64,000 bases of DNA from Actimicrobium sp047621345 (GTDB taxonomy: Bacteria > Pseudomonadota > Gammaproteobacteria > Burkholderiales > Burkholderiaceae_D), in NCBI GenBank assembly GCA_047621345.1, contig JBLHLW010000007.1:20683-84682 (forward strand). Reading direction: 5' to 3'. Of this stretch, positions 52,959 to 62,334 are shown piece after piece. The number at the start of each line of letters is the position of its first letter. The stretch's first letter is position 1. A program made the position numbers and the translations under genes. Below the pieces are notes generated by a model. It saw nothing but the letters and a program-made list of their open reading frames with translations. It ran no database searches and had not been told where the DNA came from.

Positions 52959-53903
52959 TCAGAACCAGACGCGCACGCCGGCGACCCAGCGCGTTTCGGC
53001 GCTCGGCTCGAACGCAGCGCGGGCTAGTGCTTTTGTTTCACCAAACTTGTTGCTGTGTTCAACGCCAATATAGGGGGCAAACTGGCGGTTGATTTCATAG
53101 CGCAGTCGCAGGCCAGCGGTGCTGCTGGAAAAACCGCTGCCGATGTCGCGCTCGACATCGCGCTTGCCGTAGGCGTTGATGCCCAGACTGGGTTGAAGGA
53201 CCAGTTTTTGCGTCAGCAGCAGGTCATATTCCGCACCCAGCCGGAATGCTGTTCTGCCGCCATCGCCGACGTACAGCGTCGCGTCGACGTCGAACCAGTA
53301 AGGCGCCAGTCCCTCGACACCCAGGGCCAGCCAGTTGCGACTTGGGCCGACGCCAGCATCATGCCGCACGCCCAGTTGGGTATCCCAGAATGGCGTCAGT
53401 GCGTGTCCCCACAACACTTCGGTGCGCGCATCCTGGAGTTTTCCTTTGGCCACATCGCCTTCGGCCTTGATCACTAGCCGGTCGTAATCGCGCCCGAACC
53501 ATGCCTTGACATCGTAAGCGGTGCCGTTGCCATGCATGCCGCGCTCAAGCCGATTGAACGCTACGGACATGAAACTGTGCTCATCCGCCAGTCTGAGTTG
53601 GCGCGGGCCAGCCAACGCATATTTACCGGAATCAAGGGTAAAGCCATCGGCGTATTCATGGGCACTGCGGGTACTGGCCGCGGCAGGGGACTGCATGTTG
53701 CCGTGATCCATGCCGGGCATAGCCGGGGTTGCCGGCGACATGTTGCTGTGGTCCATGCCGGGCATGACCATGCCTTTGGTCTCGGCGGCAACAGCATTAC
53801 CTGCAGTCGTGACGTCGGCTTTGTCCGAGGTTGTCTGGGCCAGTGCCGGGATGGCGCTAAAACTTGCCAGCGCCAAGGCCAGCCATTGCATCCGTATTTT
53901 CAT
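52959..53903 (-). CDS. copB: Outer-membrane copper resistance protein B
   Basis: A 314-aa CopB-family protein: signal peptide, Met/His repeats (MPGMDHSNMSPATPAMPGMD) and a C-terminal beta-barrel (LVIKAEGDVAKGKLQDARTE, YEINRQFAPYIGVEHSNKFG) ending VAGVRVWF with terminal Phe. ATG 53903 has AAGGA upstream; the longer frame to 53936 lacks one. Second gene of the operon, 36 bases after copA. Confidence 0.92.
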   Translation of the reverse strand: MKIRMQWLALALASFSAIPALAQTTSDKADVTTAGNAVAAETKGMVMPGMDHSNMSPATPAMPGMDHGNMQSPAAASTRSAHEYADGFTLDSGKYALAGPRQLRLADEHSFMSVAFNRLERGMHGNGTAYDVKAWFGRDYDRLVIKAEGDVAKGKLQDARTEVLWGHALTPFWDTQLGVRHDAGVGPSRNWLALGVEGLAPYWFDVDATLYVGDGGRTAFRLGAEYDLLLTQKLVLQPSLGINAYGKRDVERDIGSGFSSSTAGLRLRYEINRQFAPYIGVEHSNKFGETKALARAAFEPSAETRWVAGVRVWF

Positions 53904-53939
53904 TTTTTTCCTTGAGAGGCTGTTTATTTGGTTCATTTT

Positions 53940-55754
53940 TTATGCCACCACGATTTCGCGGAACATACCCGCATCCATATGGAAGGCGAGGTGGCAATGC
54001 CATGCCCACCGGCCCAAAGCATCGGCGGTAACCAGGAAACTGATGCGCTGCGCAGGCTGTACGGGGATCGTGTGGCGTCGCGCCTGGAACCGTCCATCCG
54101 GGCTTTCCAGTTCACTCCACATGCCGTGCATGTGCATTGGATGCGTCATCATGGTGTCATTGTGCAGAATGACACGTAGGCGTTCGCCATAGCGGAAATG
54201 GACCGGTGTCGACTGGCCGAATTCGAGACCGTCGAAAGACCAGGTATATCGCTCCATGTTGCCAGTCAGGTGCAACTCGATTTCCCGTTCCGGGCCGCGA
54301 GAATCCAGCGGCCCGCCAATGGTGTGCAAATCAGCCAGCGTCAGTACACGGCGTCCATTGTTGCGTAAGCCGACACCGGGATCATCAAGGTTTGTCCGCG
54401 CCGTGTCGACCCGCGCATCTGTGCTGGGGCCATACTCGGTGCTGGCGTGGCGGGCCCGTTTGCTGGGCACTGCCAGCGAACCTGCCATGCCGGCCATCGC
54501 ACCGTGGTCCATGCCTGCCATGCTATCTTGGTTCTTGCCAGCCATACCGCCGTGATCCATACCAGCCATGCCAGCCATGCCGCCCATATCGCCCATCATG
54601 TCCTTCATCGACAGCCAATCCACTTTATCCAATACCGGGATGGCAGCCGTCAGTCCTGAGCGATTTGCAAGCGTGCCCATCGCGTAACCACTGCGATCCA
54701 TCGATTGTGCAAACAGCGTATAGGCATCGTCCTTCGGTTCGACCAGCACATCGTAGGTCTCACCCGGACCGAAGCGGAATTCATCCACCGTTACTGGTTC
54801 GACATTACTGCCATCGGCTTGCACCACTTGCATCTTCAAACCGGGGATGCGCACGTCATAAAAAGAGTTTCCGGCACCGTTGATGAAGCGTAGACGCACC
54901 CGTTCGCCGGGATTGAACAGGCCGGTCCAGTTACCGGCGGGTGTCGTTCCGTTCATCAGGAAGGTCAGCGACGTCGCCGACAAGTCGGCCAGGTCGGTCG
55001 GACTCATGCGCATCTGATTCCACATCTTGCGCTTGTCAAGCGCGGCCTTGAGGCCATCCTGGGCTATATCCCGGAAGAAATCCGGCGCGGTCGGCTGGAT
55101 CATGTTGTAATTATTGCTCTGGACTTTGAGCTTGGAATAGACGCGCATTGGATCTTCATCGGTCCAGTCCGACAACAAAATTACGTGCTCGCGGTCGGCT
55201 TTGACCGGATCTGCGGCAGCAGGCTCAACGACGATGGCGCCATACATCCCGGTCATTTCCTGGAAACCTGAGTGCGAGTGATACCAGTAAGTTCCGTTTT
55301 GCTCGACCTTGAAGCGGTAGGTGAAGGTCGCCCCGGCATCAATGCCGGTGTAACTGATTCCGGGCACGCCATCCATTTGATACGGCAGGATCATGCCGTG
55401 CCAGTGAATCGACGTCGGCCGATCCAGTTGGTTCGTGACGCGTATCGTAATGGTGTCGCCTTCACGCCAGTGCAGCGTGGGTGCCGGTATCGATCCGTTG
55501 ATGGTGGTGGCCATGCGTGGATTGCCGGTGAAATTCACCGCCGACTCGGCAATGACAAGATTGAATTCTGTTCCGCGCAGCACGGGTGCTCCGGTGCTGG
55601 CCGGCGGCGTATCGCGCGCCCATCCGGGACCAGTCCATGACGCCATGCCGAGCAATACGCCGCCTGCGGCAAGGCCCCGTACAAAGCGCCGACGCTGCTG
55701 GTCGGGTGCTGCGGTAGATAAAGAAGAATGACTAAATGGAAATTGACGTTTCAT
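53940..55754 (-). CDS. copA: Multicopper oxidase, copper resistance protein A
   Basis: A 604-aa periplasmic enzyme that oxidises Cu(I). A Tat signal (RRRFVRGLAAGGVLL) is followed by three cupredoxin domains. Copper ligands are visible in HWHGMILP, WYHSHSGFQ, MTHPMHMHGMW and WAWHCHLAFHMDAGM. A Met-rich insert (about 430-460, repeats of MAGMDHG) binds extra copper. ATG 55754 has GAGGG upstream. First gene of the operon, divergent from copRS. Confidence 0.95.
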   Translation of the reverse strand: MKRQFPFSHSSLSTAAPDQQRRRFVRGLAAGGVLLGMASWTGPGWARDTPPASTGAPVLRGTEFNLVIAESAVNFTGNPRMATTINGSIPAPTLHWREGDTITIRVTNQLDRPTSIHWHGMILPYQMDGVPGISYTGIDAGATFTYRFKVEQNGTYWYHSHSGFQEMTGMYGAIVVEPAAADPVKADREHVILLSDWTDEDPMRVYSKLKVQSNNYNMIQPTAPDFFRDIAQDGLKAALDKRKMWNQMRMSPTDLADLSATSLTFLMNGTTPAGNWTGLFNPGERVRLRFINGAGNSFYDVRIPGLKMQVVQADGSNVEPVTVDEFRFGPGETYDVLVEPKDDAYTLFAQSMDRSGYAMGTLANRSGLTAAIPVLDKVDWLSMKDMMGDMGGMAGMAGMDHGGMAGKNQDSMAGMDHGAMAGMAGSLAVPSKRARHASTEYGPSTDARVDTARTNLDDPGVGLRNNGRRVLTLADLHTIGGPLDSRGPEREIELHLTGNMERYTWSFDGLEFGQSTPVHFRYGERLRVILHNDTMMTHPMHMHGMWSELESPDGRFQARRHTIPVQPAQRISFLVTADALGRWAWHCHLAFHMDAGMFREIVVA

Positions 55755-55859
55755 GCGGAACCCTCGATGAGAACAAACAGATACCAAGGTCATTCATTGA
55801 AGGATCGTCACCGCAATGATTGTTGGCACCACTTGGAGCTAGATTAGTCTGCGGGTGCT

Positions 55860-55921
55860 GACGCTGGGGTGACCGATACATTACGGTGCGGTAATGTGTC
55901 GGTCATCTTTGTGCCAGCGTC
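55860..55921. promoter_or_regulatory. Large palindromic cop-box operator
   Basis: TGACCGA (55870-55876) and CATTAC (55879-55884) are mirrored by GTAATG (55891-55896) and TCGGTCA (55899-55905) around a 6-base centre. Outside them GACGCTGG (55860-55867) is mirrored by CCAGCGTC (55914-55921). It lies midway between copA and copR and is the obvious binding site for phosphorylated CopR. Confidence 0.75.
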
Positions 55922-56012
55922 TGCTGTCTATTCTTCCACCCAGTCCTCCATTCAGGATTTCGTGTGCATACGACGCGGTACCAGAGCCAAAATCAGATAA
56001 CCGGAGTAATTA

Positions 56013-56696
56013 ATGAAGCTGCTTGTCGTAGAGGATGAAACTAAGATTGCCGACTATTTGCGGCAAGGACTGACCGAGGAGGGCTTTGCGGTCGACCTGG
56101 CGCGCAATGGCCTCGATGGTCATCATCTGGCCATGACCACGCTCTACGATCTGATTATTTTGGACGTGATGCTGCCCGACGTGGATGGCTGGCGAATCCT
56201 GCAGTCGTTGCGCGATGCAGGCAAAAGCGTCCCTGTGTTGTTTCTAACCGCGCGTGACAGCGTGGCCGACCGGGTAAAAGGGCTTGAACTGGGAGCCGAC
56301 GACTATCTGGTGAAGCCGTTCGCATTCTCGGAGCTGCTGGCGCGTGTTCGTGCGCAGTTGCGTCGGGGCAGTCCTGCGATCAATGCAGACCGGTTTCAGA
56401 TTGCCAATTTGGAACTCGACTATCTTTGCAGGCGCGCCACGCGCTCGGGCCAGCGTATCAACTTGACCGCAAAGGAGTTCGCATTACTGGAACTGCTGGC
56501 GCGACATCAGGGTGAGGTGCTGTCACGTTCCTTGATCGCTTCCCAAGTGTGGGACATAAATTTCGATAGCGACACCAATGTCATCGATGTCGCTATTCGC
56601 CGATTGCGCGCAAAAATGGATGATGATTTCGAGCCAAAACTGATACACACGGTACGGGGCATGGGTTATAGACTGGACCTTCCTGATGAAGACTGA
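56013..56696 (+). CDS. copR: Heavy-metal response regulator
   Basis: A 227-aa OmpR-family regulator of the CusR/CopR/PcoR group: receiver domain with phosphoacceptor D51 in ILDVMLPDVDGW and Lys in LVKPFAFSELLARV, and a winged helix with INLTAKEFALLELLARHQGE, DTNVIDVAIRRLRAKMDDDF and IHTVRGMGYRL. Divergent from copABCD and overlapping copS by 11 bases. Predicted to activate both transcripts through the palindrome upstream. Confidence 0.95.
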   Translation: MKLLVVEDETKIADYLRQGLTEEGFAVDLARNGLDGHHLAMTTLYDLIILDVMLPDVDGWRILQSLRDAGKSVPVLFLTARDSVADRVKGLELGADDYLVKPFAFSELLARVRAQLRRGSPAINADRFQIANLELDYLCRRATRSGQRINLTAKEFALLELLARHQGEVLSRSLIASQVWDINFDSDTNVIDVAIRRLRAKMDDDFEPKLIHTVRGMGYRLDLPDED

Positions 56697-58107
56697 GCGG
56701 GCCCGTCCGGCTTCGCTGGGTTTGCGGGTGACTGCCTTCGTGGGCATCGCCACCATCCTGATATTTTTTTTCTTTGGCTGGATTGTAGTGCGATCTTTAG
56801 AGCAACATTTTGCCGAAATCGATGCCGGAGAACTTGGTATCGTGGCCGAATCCGTGCAGAGCGTACTGCAACAGCATGTACCCGGCAGTACGCTGGAAGC
56901 GCGGCTTGCAGGTGCAGTTGTCGGTCACCATGGCATGTATTTCCAGGTCCTGACAACCTCCGGACAGGAAATTTATTCCAGTCCCGGTATGGACCTGAGC
57001 GGGCAGGCTGCCAAGCTCAAGCCCGTGCTGCACATAGCCGCAAACATGCTCGATGTATGGGAGCAGGGCGGAAAACTGTATCGTGGCGCTGCGCTACGGT
57101 TCACAACCGGAGCTGCTGATGCGTCACCACAGCACTACCTTGTTGTCGTGGCAACCGCGATCGACAAGCATCTCCATTACATCGACAGCTTTCAAAAGAC
57201 GTTGTGGCTGACCACCGCGGTCGTGTGCGTCATCGCATTGCTTGCTGCCTGGCTTGCGGTCTGGCAAGGCCACGCGCCGATACGCAAGATTAGCGCAAGA
57301 ATGCGCGGCATTACTTCCACGCAATTACATGTCAGGCTGGCACCGGAAGAAGTGCCGATCGAGCTCGCCGGTCTGGTTGCGTCATTTAATGACATGCTTG
57401 GCCGGCTCGAAATTGGATTTCGCCAACTGTCGGATTTTTCCGCCGATATCGCGCATGAACTGCGTACTCCAGTTGCCAATTTGACGACCGAGACCCAGGT
57501 CGTCCTTCGTCAAAAAAGAGCTGCTGAACAATATCGGGAAATTTTGTACTCCAATCTTGAGGAGTTCGAACGTATGGGGAAGATGATCGCTGACATGCTG
57601 TTTCTTGCACAAACTGAGAATGGTATGGCCCGCCTGACGTTGCGCAACGTTAATCTGGCAGAGCAAATCAACGCTCTTTTTGACTATTTTGACGTCTTGG
57701 CAGATGAACGCGGTGTGTCGTTCAAACTGGAAGGAGACGCACACATGGTCGCGGGAGATCCCCTCATGTTGCGCCGGGCATTAGGGAACCTGTTGTCAAA
57801 TGCTATCCGTTACACACCACGGGCAGGCGTCGTAAGCGTTACCTTATCGAACGAAGAGGGATGCACCGTGGTGCGCATCGAGAATCCCGGCGATACGATT
57901 GCAGAAGAGCATCTGTCTCGCTTGTTCGACCGTTTTTATCGGGTCGATCCGTCCCGGCAACGACAGCACGACGTGACTGGTAACGAAGGGGCAGGGCTCG
58001 GATTGGCCATCGTCAAATCCATTATCGAGGCGCATCAGGGAAGCGTGCGGGCAAGCTCCCATAGTTCAGTGATTACCTTTGAAATCATATTGCCAAGTGT
58101 GAAGTGA
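56686..58107 (+). CDS. copS: Heavy-metal sensor histidine kinase
   Basis: A 473-aa kinase of the CusS/CopS family: TM1 (about 13-33), periplasmic copper-sensing domain, TM2 (about 168-188), HAMP, phosphoacceptor H257 in SADIAHELRTPVANL, N box LGNLLSNAIRYTPRAG, and GAGLGLAIVKSI. Phosphorylates CopR when periplasmic copper rises. Confidence 0.94.
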   Translation: MKTERARPASLGLRVTAFVGIATILIFFFFGWIVVRSLEQHFAEIDAGELGIVAESVQSVLQQHVPGSTLEARLAGAVVGHHGMYFQVLTTSGQEIYSSPGMDLSGQAAKLKPVLHIAANMLDVWEQGGKLYRGAALRFTTGAADASPQHYLVVVATAIDKHLHYIDSFQKTLWLTTAVVCVIALLAAWLAVWQGHAPIRKISARMRGITSTQLHVRLAPEEVPIELAGLVASFNDMLGRLEIGFRQLSDFSADIAHELRTPVANLTTETQVVLRQKRAAEQYREILYSNLEEFERMGKMIADMLFLAQTENGMARLTLRNVNLAEQINALFDYFDVLADERGVSFKLEGDAHMVAGDPLMLRRALGNLLSNAIRYTPRAGVVSVTLSNEEGCTVVRIENPGDTIAEEHLSRLFDRFYRVDPSRQRQHDVTGNEGAGLGLAIVKSIIEAHQGSVRASSHSSVITFEIILPSVK

Positions 58108-58254
58108 ATCCTCAGAGCGACTCTGTAGTCCTAGTTCAATGTTACCGAGGATGTCTGTTTGACCCGAGCGCAAGCGCACAAGTCATTTGTCGATAGATTG
58201 CATGATGCGGGAGGCATTTTTTTGCCTGATCATCCATCCCAAGCCGTTGCTCCG

Positions 58255-58380
58255 AACCGCTCGGCCTGCTCAGGGTGAAGCTTGTAGGGCTGGCGCCGGG
58301 CAACTTTTGCAGCCTCTTTTCAATGTGAGTGCTGCAGGAGATACAAGTCATTCTGCTGATACCGATGGTCCAACACCACG
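58255..58380 (-). pseudogene. Heavy-metal-associated (HMA) domain relic
   Basis: On the reverse strand IGISRMTCISCSTHIEKRLQ then KLPGA is a clear start of an HMA domain with the C-x-x-C copper or mercury motif. After it the family pattern is lost and no ATPase or reductase body follows. Probably a remnant of a copper ATPase or mercuric reductase N-terminus. The rest of 58108-58478 holds nothing. Confidence 0.65.
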
Positions 58381-58478
58381 GTGCCGCCGAATTTGCACCA
58401 TGGGTCAGGGTTGGTTGGTTTTTGTGCCAGAAAATGCGAATCGGACGGAGGGGGACCCCTCGCCGCCTTTCATCAGCC

Positions 58479-58724
58479 TCAGCTGTCGAGACCGCGTTTC
58501 TTCTGCTCATATTCGTCGCGTTGGATTTCGCCGGCGGCGTAACGTTCCTGAAGGATGTCCAGCGCAGTTTTCTGCGGCTTCTTGTCGCCTCTGCCACCAA
58601 AACCGAGCATTCGTGCCAACAGTACGACGATGAAGACGATAACCAAAATACAGAAAATCGCCATGCCTATCATGCCAATGCCCATTCCTGCTCCCATTCC
58701 GGCCCAACCTTGCCCGTTCATCAT
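58479..58724 (-). CDS. Small SHOCT-domain membrane protein
   Basis: An 81-aa protein with one long hydrophobic helix (about 16-42, MIGMAIFCILVIVFIVVLLA) and a C-terminal SHOCT motif (ALDILQERYAAGEIQRDEYE). The SHOCT module is a short oligomerisation or interaction segment. Small SHOCT proteins are common in metal-resistance loci; role unknown. AGGTGGG precedes the ATG. The 58741-59074 gap holds nothing. Confidence 0.85.
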   Translation of the reverse strand: MMNGQGWAGMGAGMGIGMIGMAIFCILVIVFIVVLLARMLGFGGRGDKKPQKTALDILQERYAAGEIQRDEYEQKKRGLDS

Positions 58725-59074
58725 GTTTGCCCACCTAACCGATCTTTTTTAAAAATTGTTGAGAAGACGCCGCTAATTAAATTGATTTCGATAATTTCAG
58801 CATCAGTGAACGCAATGACTTATCGCGCACTGAGTGTCCAAAAGTTGATTAAGTCAGCGCCTCTTTAAGAGGTATTTTTAAAAAAACGACATAAAATTCT
58901 CACGAAATGAGGAGATTCCCCGTTTTTGCATTCGCTGGCACTCCGCCCATCCGAGGGTGCGGTGCAACGGTCGTGCTTAGCGAAATTCAACTGGTCCATT
59001 GCTCCTCATTCCCCCTGTTTAGAGACCTTAGAGACGAATGGCAAAACAGGGGGGCGCCATGTTTGTTGCGCGAC

Positions 59075-59443
59075 TTATTGCTTCGGTGGGCTAGTTTCGA
59101 TCGCCACAACGGTCAAGGCGCCATTCATTTTTTCGGCGGTGAACCGAATTTTGTCGGCAGGTTTGACTTTTTCCAACATGGCCGGATCTTTGACCCGGAA
59201 TACCATCGTCATGCCCTGCATGCCAAGGTTCACCAACGGGCCGTGCTTAATGGTGATTCTTCCGGTATTTTTATCTATTTTTTGAACTTCTCCTTCCGAC
59301 ATAGGGCTCGTATCCGGTGTCGGTTTGCCAACAACAGACGCGTCAGCTACCGTCGTGCTGCCGTCGGTGGCCGTTTGAGCTAACGCAAAGGGTGCTGACA
59401 GTGACATTAGCAGCGCGGCGGCGAGTAGAGGAATTGGTTTCAT
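59075..59443 (-). CDS. CusF-like periplasmic copper-binding protein
   Basis: A 122-aa protein with signal peptide (about 1-22, ending ALAQ) and a CusF-type OB fold: EGEVQKIDKNTGRITIKHGP, LGMQGMTMVFRV, ADKIRFTAEKMNGALTVVAI. The H in IKHGP and the Met pair in GMTMVF are the copper ligands; the CusF Trp has no clear equivalent. No CusCBA pump is nearby, so it may act as an independent chaperone. Confidence 0.88.
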   Translation of the reverse strand: MKPIPLLAAALLMSLSAPFALAQTATDGSTTVADASVVGKPTPDTSPMSEGEVQKIDKNTGRITIKHGPLVNLGMQGMTMVFRVKDPAMLEKVKPADKIRFTAEKMNGALTVVAIETSPPKQ

Positions 59444-59540
59444 GATGAGTTCCTTTTTGGTGATTTGTGTTGTAGTTGTTTTTATTGATACCCATACGAA
59501 ACGAATGCAGGGTGTGAGATGCCTTGAAATGTAATCGGTT

Positions 59541-59700
59541 TTATTTAGCGGGAACTTTGGCTTGGCGCTTCATTTTCGTCTCGGAATGGCCAGATGACCC
59601 GCGCTAGACCTCGAATATACCCGCCTTGCTGAATTTCCAGTCGGTATGCCTACTTTCCGGGTTCAACGGTAATGTGGTTCGCATGGACATGCTCTATCTC
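59541..59700 (-). pseudogene. Cupredoxin relic
   Basis: Reverse-strand pieces EHVHANHITVEPGK and, in another frame, DWKFSKAGIFEV then GHSETKMKRQAKVPAK match the C-terminal half of cupredoxins such as the one at 52355 (HASANMVTINAGQ, WQFGKAG, IPGHMEAGM). Stop codons and a frame change break it, and the copper Cys is lost. The rest of 59444-60114 is empty apart from a repeat at 59984. Confidence 0.6.
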
Positions 59701-59983
59701 TGGAATTTTCTATGTCCTGAGACCTGATGTCCTACTTGCCATGCGCCGGGCAGGCGCGTTGGTCGCCGACGGTCCTGCAAAAGTAAGGTGCGCCGAATTG
59801 ACACCCATACCGGTACCGGCGGTCAGCAGGGGACCATCTGGACATAGAAGCCATTTGGCTGCTTCGCGTAGCGGGTGGGTTAAGATGATCATTAACTTTT
59901 TTAGGTTGCAATTGTCGTTCAGCGCCCGCGGTTTTCGCGAAATATAGTGAGTTGATTTGGTATAGAAATTTCGCCCGGCGGCG

Positions 59984-60105
59984 TTACTGCGCCGTTTTGT
60001 GATGTCGTATAAATCGGAGCGCGACCGGTGGCTGGCAAAGTGAGTTTGCCGGGGACGGGTCGTGAGTCCGTACCGTTTGGATCCCGGCTACTGCGCTCTG
60101 GGTCG
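59984..60105 (+). repeat. Imperfect direct repeat, copy A
   Basis: About 120 bases, starting GCGCCGTTTTGTGATG, roughly 75 percent identical by eye to 60646-60765. Located directly after the DUF4148 gene (reverse strand). Confidence 0.6.
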
Positions 60106-60114
60106 GCCTCGTTA

Positions 60115-60444
60115 TTAACCGCCGGTATAGAGGTCGGAAGTTTGACCGTTCTGTACCGACTGAATTGCTTCAGCGCGTACAGCAGAACGGGTGCGCGGCG
60201 TTGCATTCGATGTCGCCGTTACAGGGTAAGTCGTGTTGCTGATAGCGAGCGTGCCTTGCTGACGGGCCATGAGGACCTGGTTTTTCACTTCGGTGCGGGT
60301 CACTGTCGATGGAGTGTTCGCCACTTGTTTCAGCCATTGCGAACCGGTTTCATCGAAGCCCATGTTGGCGGCCATTGCGCCGACCGAAGCGGCCGTCATC
60401 AGGGTACCTAAGGCGATAGTCATTGCAAATTTTTTGGTGTTCAT
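60115..60444 (-). CDS. DUF4148-domain secreted protein
   Basis: A 109-aa protein with signal peptide (1-25, ALGTLMTAASVGAMA) and the DUF4148 pattern VTRTEVKNQVLMARQQGTL, YPVTATSNATPRTRSAVRAE and AIQSVQNGQTSDLYTGG. Abundant in Burkholderiales; function unknown. GGAG precedes the ATG. It is flanked on both sides by copies of a 120-base repeat. Confidence 0.88.
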   Translation of the reverse strand: MNTKKFAMTIALGTLMTAASVGAMAANMGFDETGSQWLKQVANTPSTVTRTEVKNQVLMARQQGTLAISNTTYPVTATSNATPRTRSAVRAEAIQSVQNGQTSDLYTGG

Positions 60445-60604
60445 CAGGTTTCTCCAGAAATTAAATTGATCGGTGCTTGTCTGGCAAACTTCTTCGTCTG
60501 CCTGACCATGGAGCTAAGTGTAGTCTCCGACCCCGCACACCAAAGTGACGGCGGCATTACAAAAACGTAATGCGAAGCACAGGTCTCCCATCGCATAAAA
60601 ACAC

Positions 60605-60626
60605 CCTGACATCGGACGATGTCAGG
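60605..60626. terminator. Perfect hairpin upstream of DUF4148
   Basis: CCTGACATCG (60605-60614) pairs with CGATGTCAGG (60617-60626). Ten-base stem without a long T-run; an AAAAA tract lies to its left. May end transcription reading left from upstream. Confidence 0.45.
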
Positions 60627-60645
60627 TAAGGGCTTACTTAGCGGC

Positions 60646-60765
60646 ATGATTGCGCCGTTTCGTGATGACGCATAAATCAGCGTGCAGCAGGTTGCTGGCG
60701 AAGTGAATTTTCCAGAGGCGGGGGAGTGAGTCCATGCACTTTGGATGCCGGTTGTTGCGCCACGC
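60646..60765 (+). repeat. Imperfect direct repeat, copy B
   Basis: Starts GCGCCGTTTCGTGATGACG; same orientation as copy A. May be what is left of the 3' flank of a lost duplicate of the DUF4148 gene. Confidence 0.55.
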
Positions 60766-60825
60766 GCTGGAGCTGATCAACAAGGTAGTCCTACGGAGCG
60801 ATGTCGTGCAGATGGCGTCACAATT

Positions 60826-60861
60826 AAAAATGACCGGTCAGCGTACCGAACGGTCATTTTT
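60826..60861 (-). terminator. Bidirectional intrinsic terminator
   Basis: AAAAATGACCG (60826-60836) pairs with CGGTCATTTTT (60851-60861), 11-bp stem with A and T tracts on the two sides. Ends the reverse-strand serine hydrolase gene. Confidence 0.8.
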
Positions 60862-60904
60862 TGTCTTGAAACGGTGGCCGCCATCGCGGCACTATCTCTG
60901 GTGA

Positions 60905-62215
60905 TTATTTCTCAATTGCCGCATAGACCATCTGTTTGATCATCCGGCGATAGCCGGGCCGGCTCGGACCTGGTGCCTGCATCATTGCTACGACGGCCAA
61001 GTTCTGCTTCGGGTCGACCCAGAAGAAAGTTCCCGCCGCACCGGCCCACATGTACTCGCCTTCGGAACCGGCTACACCAGCCATGCCCGGCCCCTGTCGC
61101 ACCATGAAGCCCAGTCCGAACGTATATCCGGGTACGCCCATCAGCAACTCGCCCGGACCTGGCGAAGCAACGACTTTGCTGCCGAGGTGGTCTGACGTCA
61201 TCAGGTTGATCGTCGTCGGACTGAGGATGCGTTGTCCGTCAAGTTCGCCACCTCGTAGCATCATCACGGCAAAGCGCAGGTAATCGCTGGCGGTCGAGAC
61301 CGCACCGGCACCGCCCGATGCGTTAGCCGGGGCGATTGTTACGTCAAGGACCTTGTTGGGTGCGCCGGTCGCCGGATCGATGGCCAGCGGCTCGGCAATC
61401 CGGCCGATCTCCTTTGCGGGGACCTGAAAGCCGGTATCGACCATCTTCAGCGGCTTGAACAACCGTTCATCGAGATAAGTGGCCAACGGCTTTCCGCTGG
61501 CACTTTCGACCACCCGGCCGAGAATGTCGACCGACAGGCCGTATTCCCAGGTGCTGCCGGGCTGAGTCGATAGCGGTGCTTTGGCGATGCCGGTGACTTC
61601 CTGCGCAGGGGTCACTTTCCGATGGTCGAAGTCAGTACCTTTGTCCTCGTACATGCCGGCGTCGATATACGCCTTGCGGATGACCGGGTTTCGGGTGATT
61701 TCGCCATAAGCAATGCCGGAAGTGTGGCGCAGCAAATCCTGCACCGTGATTGGCCGCGTCGCCGGCACGATGCTGTAGGTGACGACACCTGCCGCATCAG
61801 TCTGGGCCACGCTCACGCCCATTTTTGCAAACTCGGGCAGGTACTTCGACACCGGGTCGGTCAGCTGTATCTTGCCGTCTTCGACTAGCATCATTGCGCC
61901 GACCGACGCCAACGGCTTGGTCATCGAGTAGATGCGGAAAATCGCATCCTGTCGCAGTACCTTGCCAGCGGGCTTGTCCTGGAATCCGATGGTTTCCGAA
62001 TACGCGAGTTTGCCGTTACGGACGATCATCACGACGGCACCCGGAATTTTTCCGTTGTCGACTTCGGCTTGCAGTCCTGATTTGAGTGCGGCCAGCCTAA
62101 CTGACGACAAGCCGACTTCTTCTGGTCGGGCAGTGGGTAAGCCTTGCCCGATCGCCAATCCGGTTGCGGCTGCCAACAGGAGTCCTAGCGCGCTTCTGAG
62201 TAGCTGGTGATTCAT
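60905..62215 (-). CDS. Class-C beta-lactamase-like serine hydrolase
   Basis: A 436-aa secreted hydrolase (signal peptide 1-23, ending AIGQG). The nucleophile motif S-x-x-K is in IYSMTKPLASVGAM. The second motif Y-x-N reads YGLSVD, and the third K-T-G region reads WAGAAGTFFWVDP, both as in esterase-like members rather than true AmpC. It probably cleaves esters or D-peptides in the periplasm; beta-lactam resistance should not be assumed. GGAG before the ATG; a terminator follows. Confidence 0.88.
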   Translation of the reverse strand: MNHQLLRSALGLLLAAATGLAIGQGLPTARPEEVGLSSVRLAALKSGLQAEVDNGKIPGAVVMIVRNGKLAYSETIGFQDKPAGKVLRQDAIFRIYSMTKPLASVGAMMLVEDGKIQLTDPVSKYLPEFAKMGVSVAQTDAAGVVTYSIVPATRPITVQDLLRHTSGIAYGEITRNPVIRKAYIDAGMYEDKGTDFDHRKVTPAQEVTGIAKAPLSTQPGSTWEYGLSVDILGRVVESASGKPLATYLDERLFKPLKMVDTGFQVPAKEIGRIAEPLAIDPATGAPNKVLDVTIAPANASGGAGAVSTASDYLRFAVMMLRGGELDGQRILSPTTINLMTSDHLGSKVVASPGPGELLMGVPGYTFGLGFMVRQGPGMAGVAGSEGEYMWAGAAGTFFWVDPKQNLAVVAMMQAPGPSRPGYRRMIKQMVYAAIEK

Positions 62216-62334
62216 CGTGTCTCCATCATTGTTGTTTTAAGGAGACGTGAGTATAACGAGATAATTTCCTGTCAGTAGCAATATGCCACCTACCAGAAAG
62301 GGGCGGCTGCGGCTGCGGGCGCCGTCCTGTCAGC

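Noticed and set aside
60905..62215. Annotation as an AmpC beta-lactamase
   Set aside because: The S-x-x-K motif is present, but the Y-x-N and K-T-G motifs deviate, so only a class-C-like hydrolase is supported.
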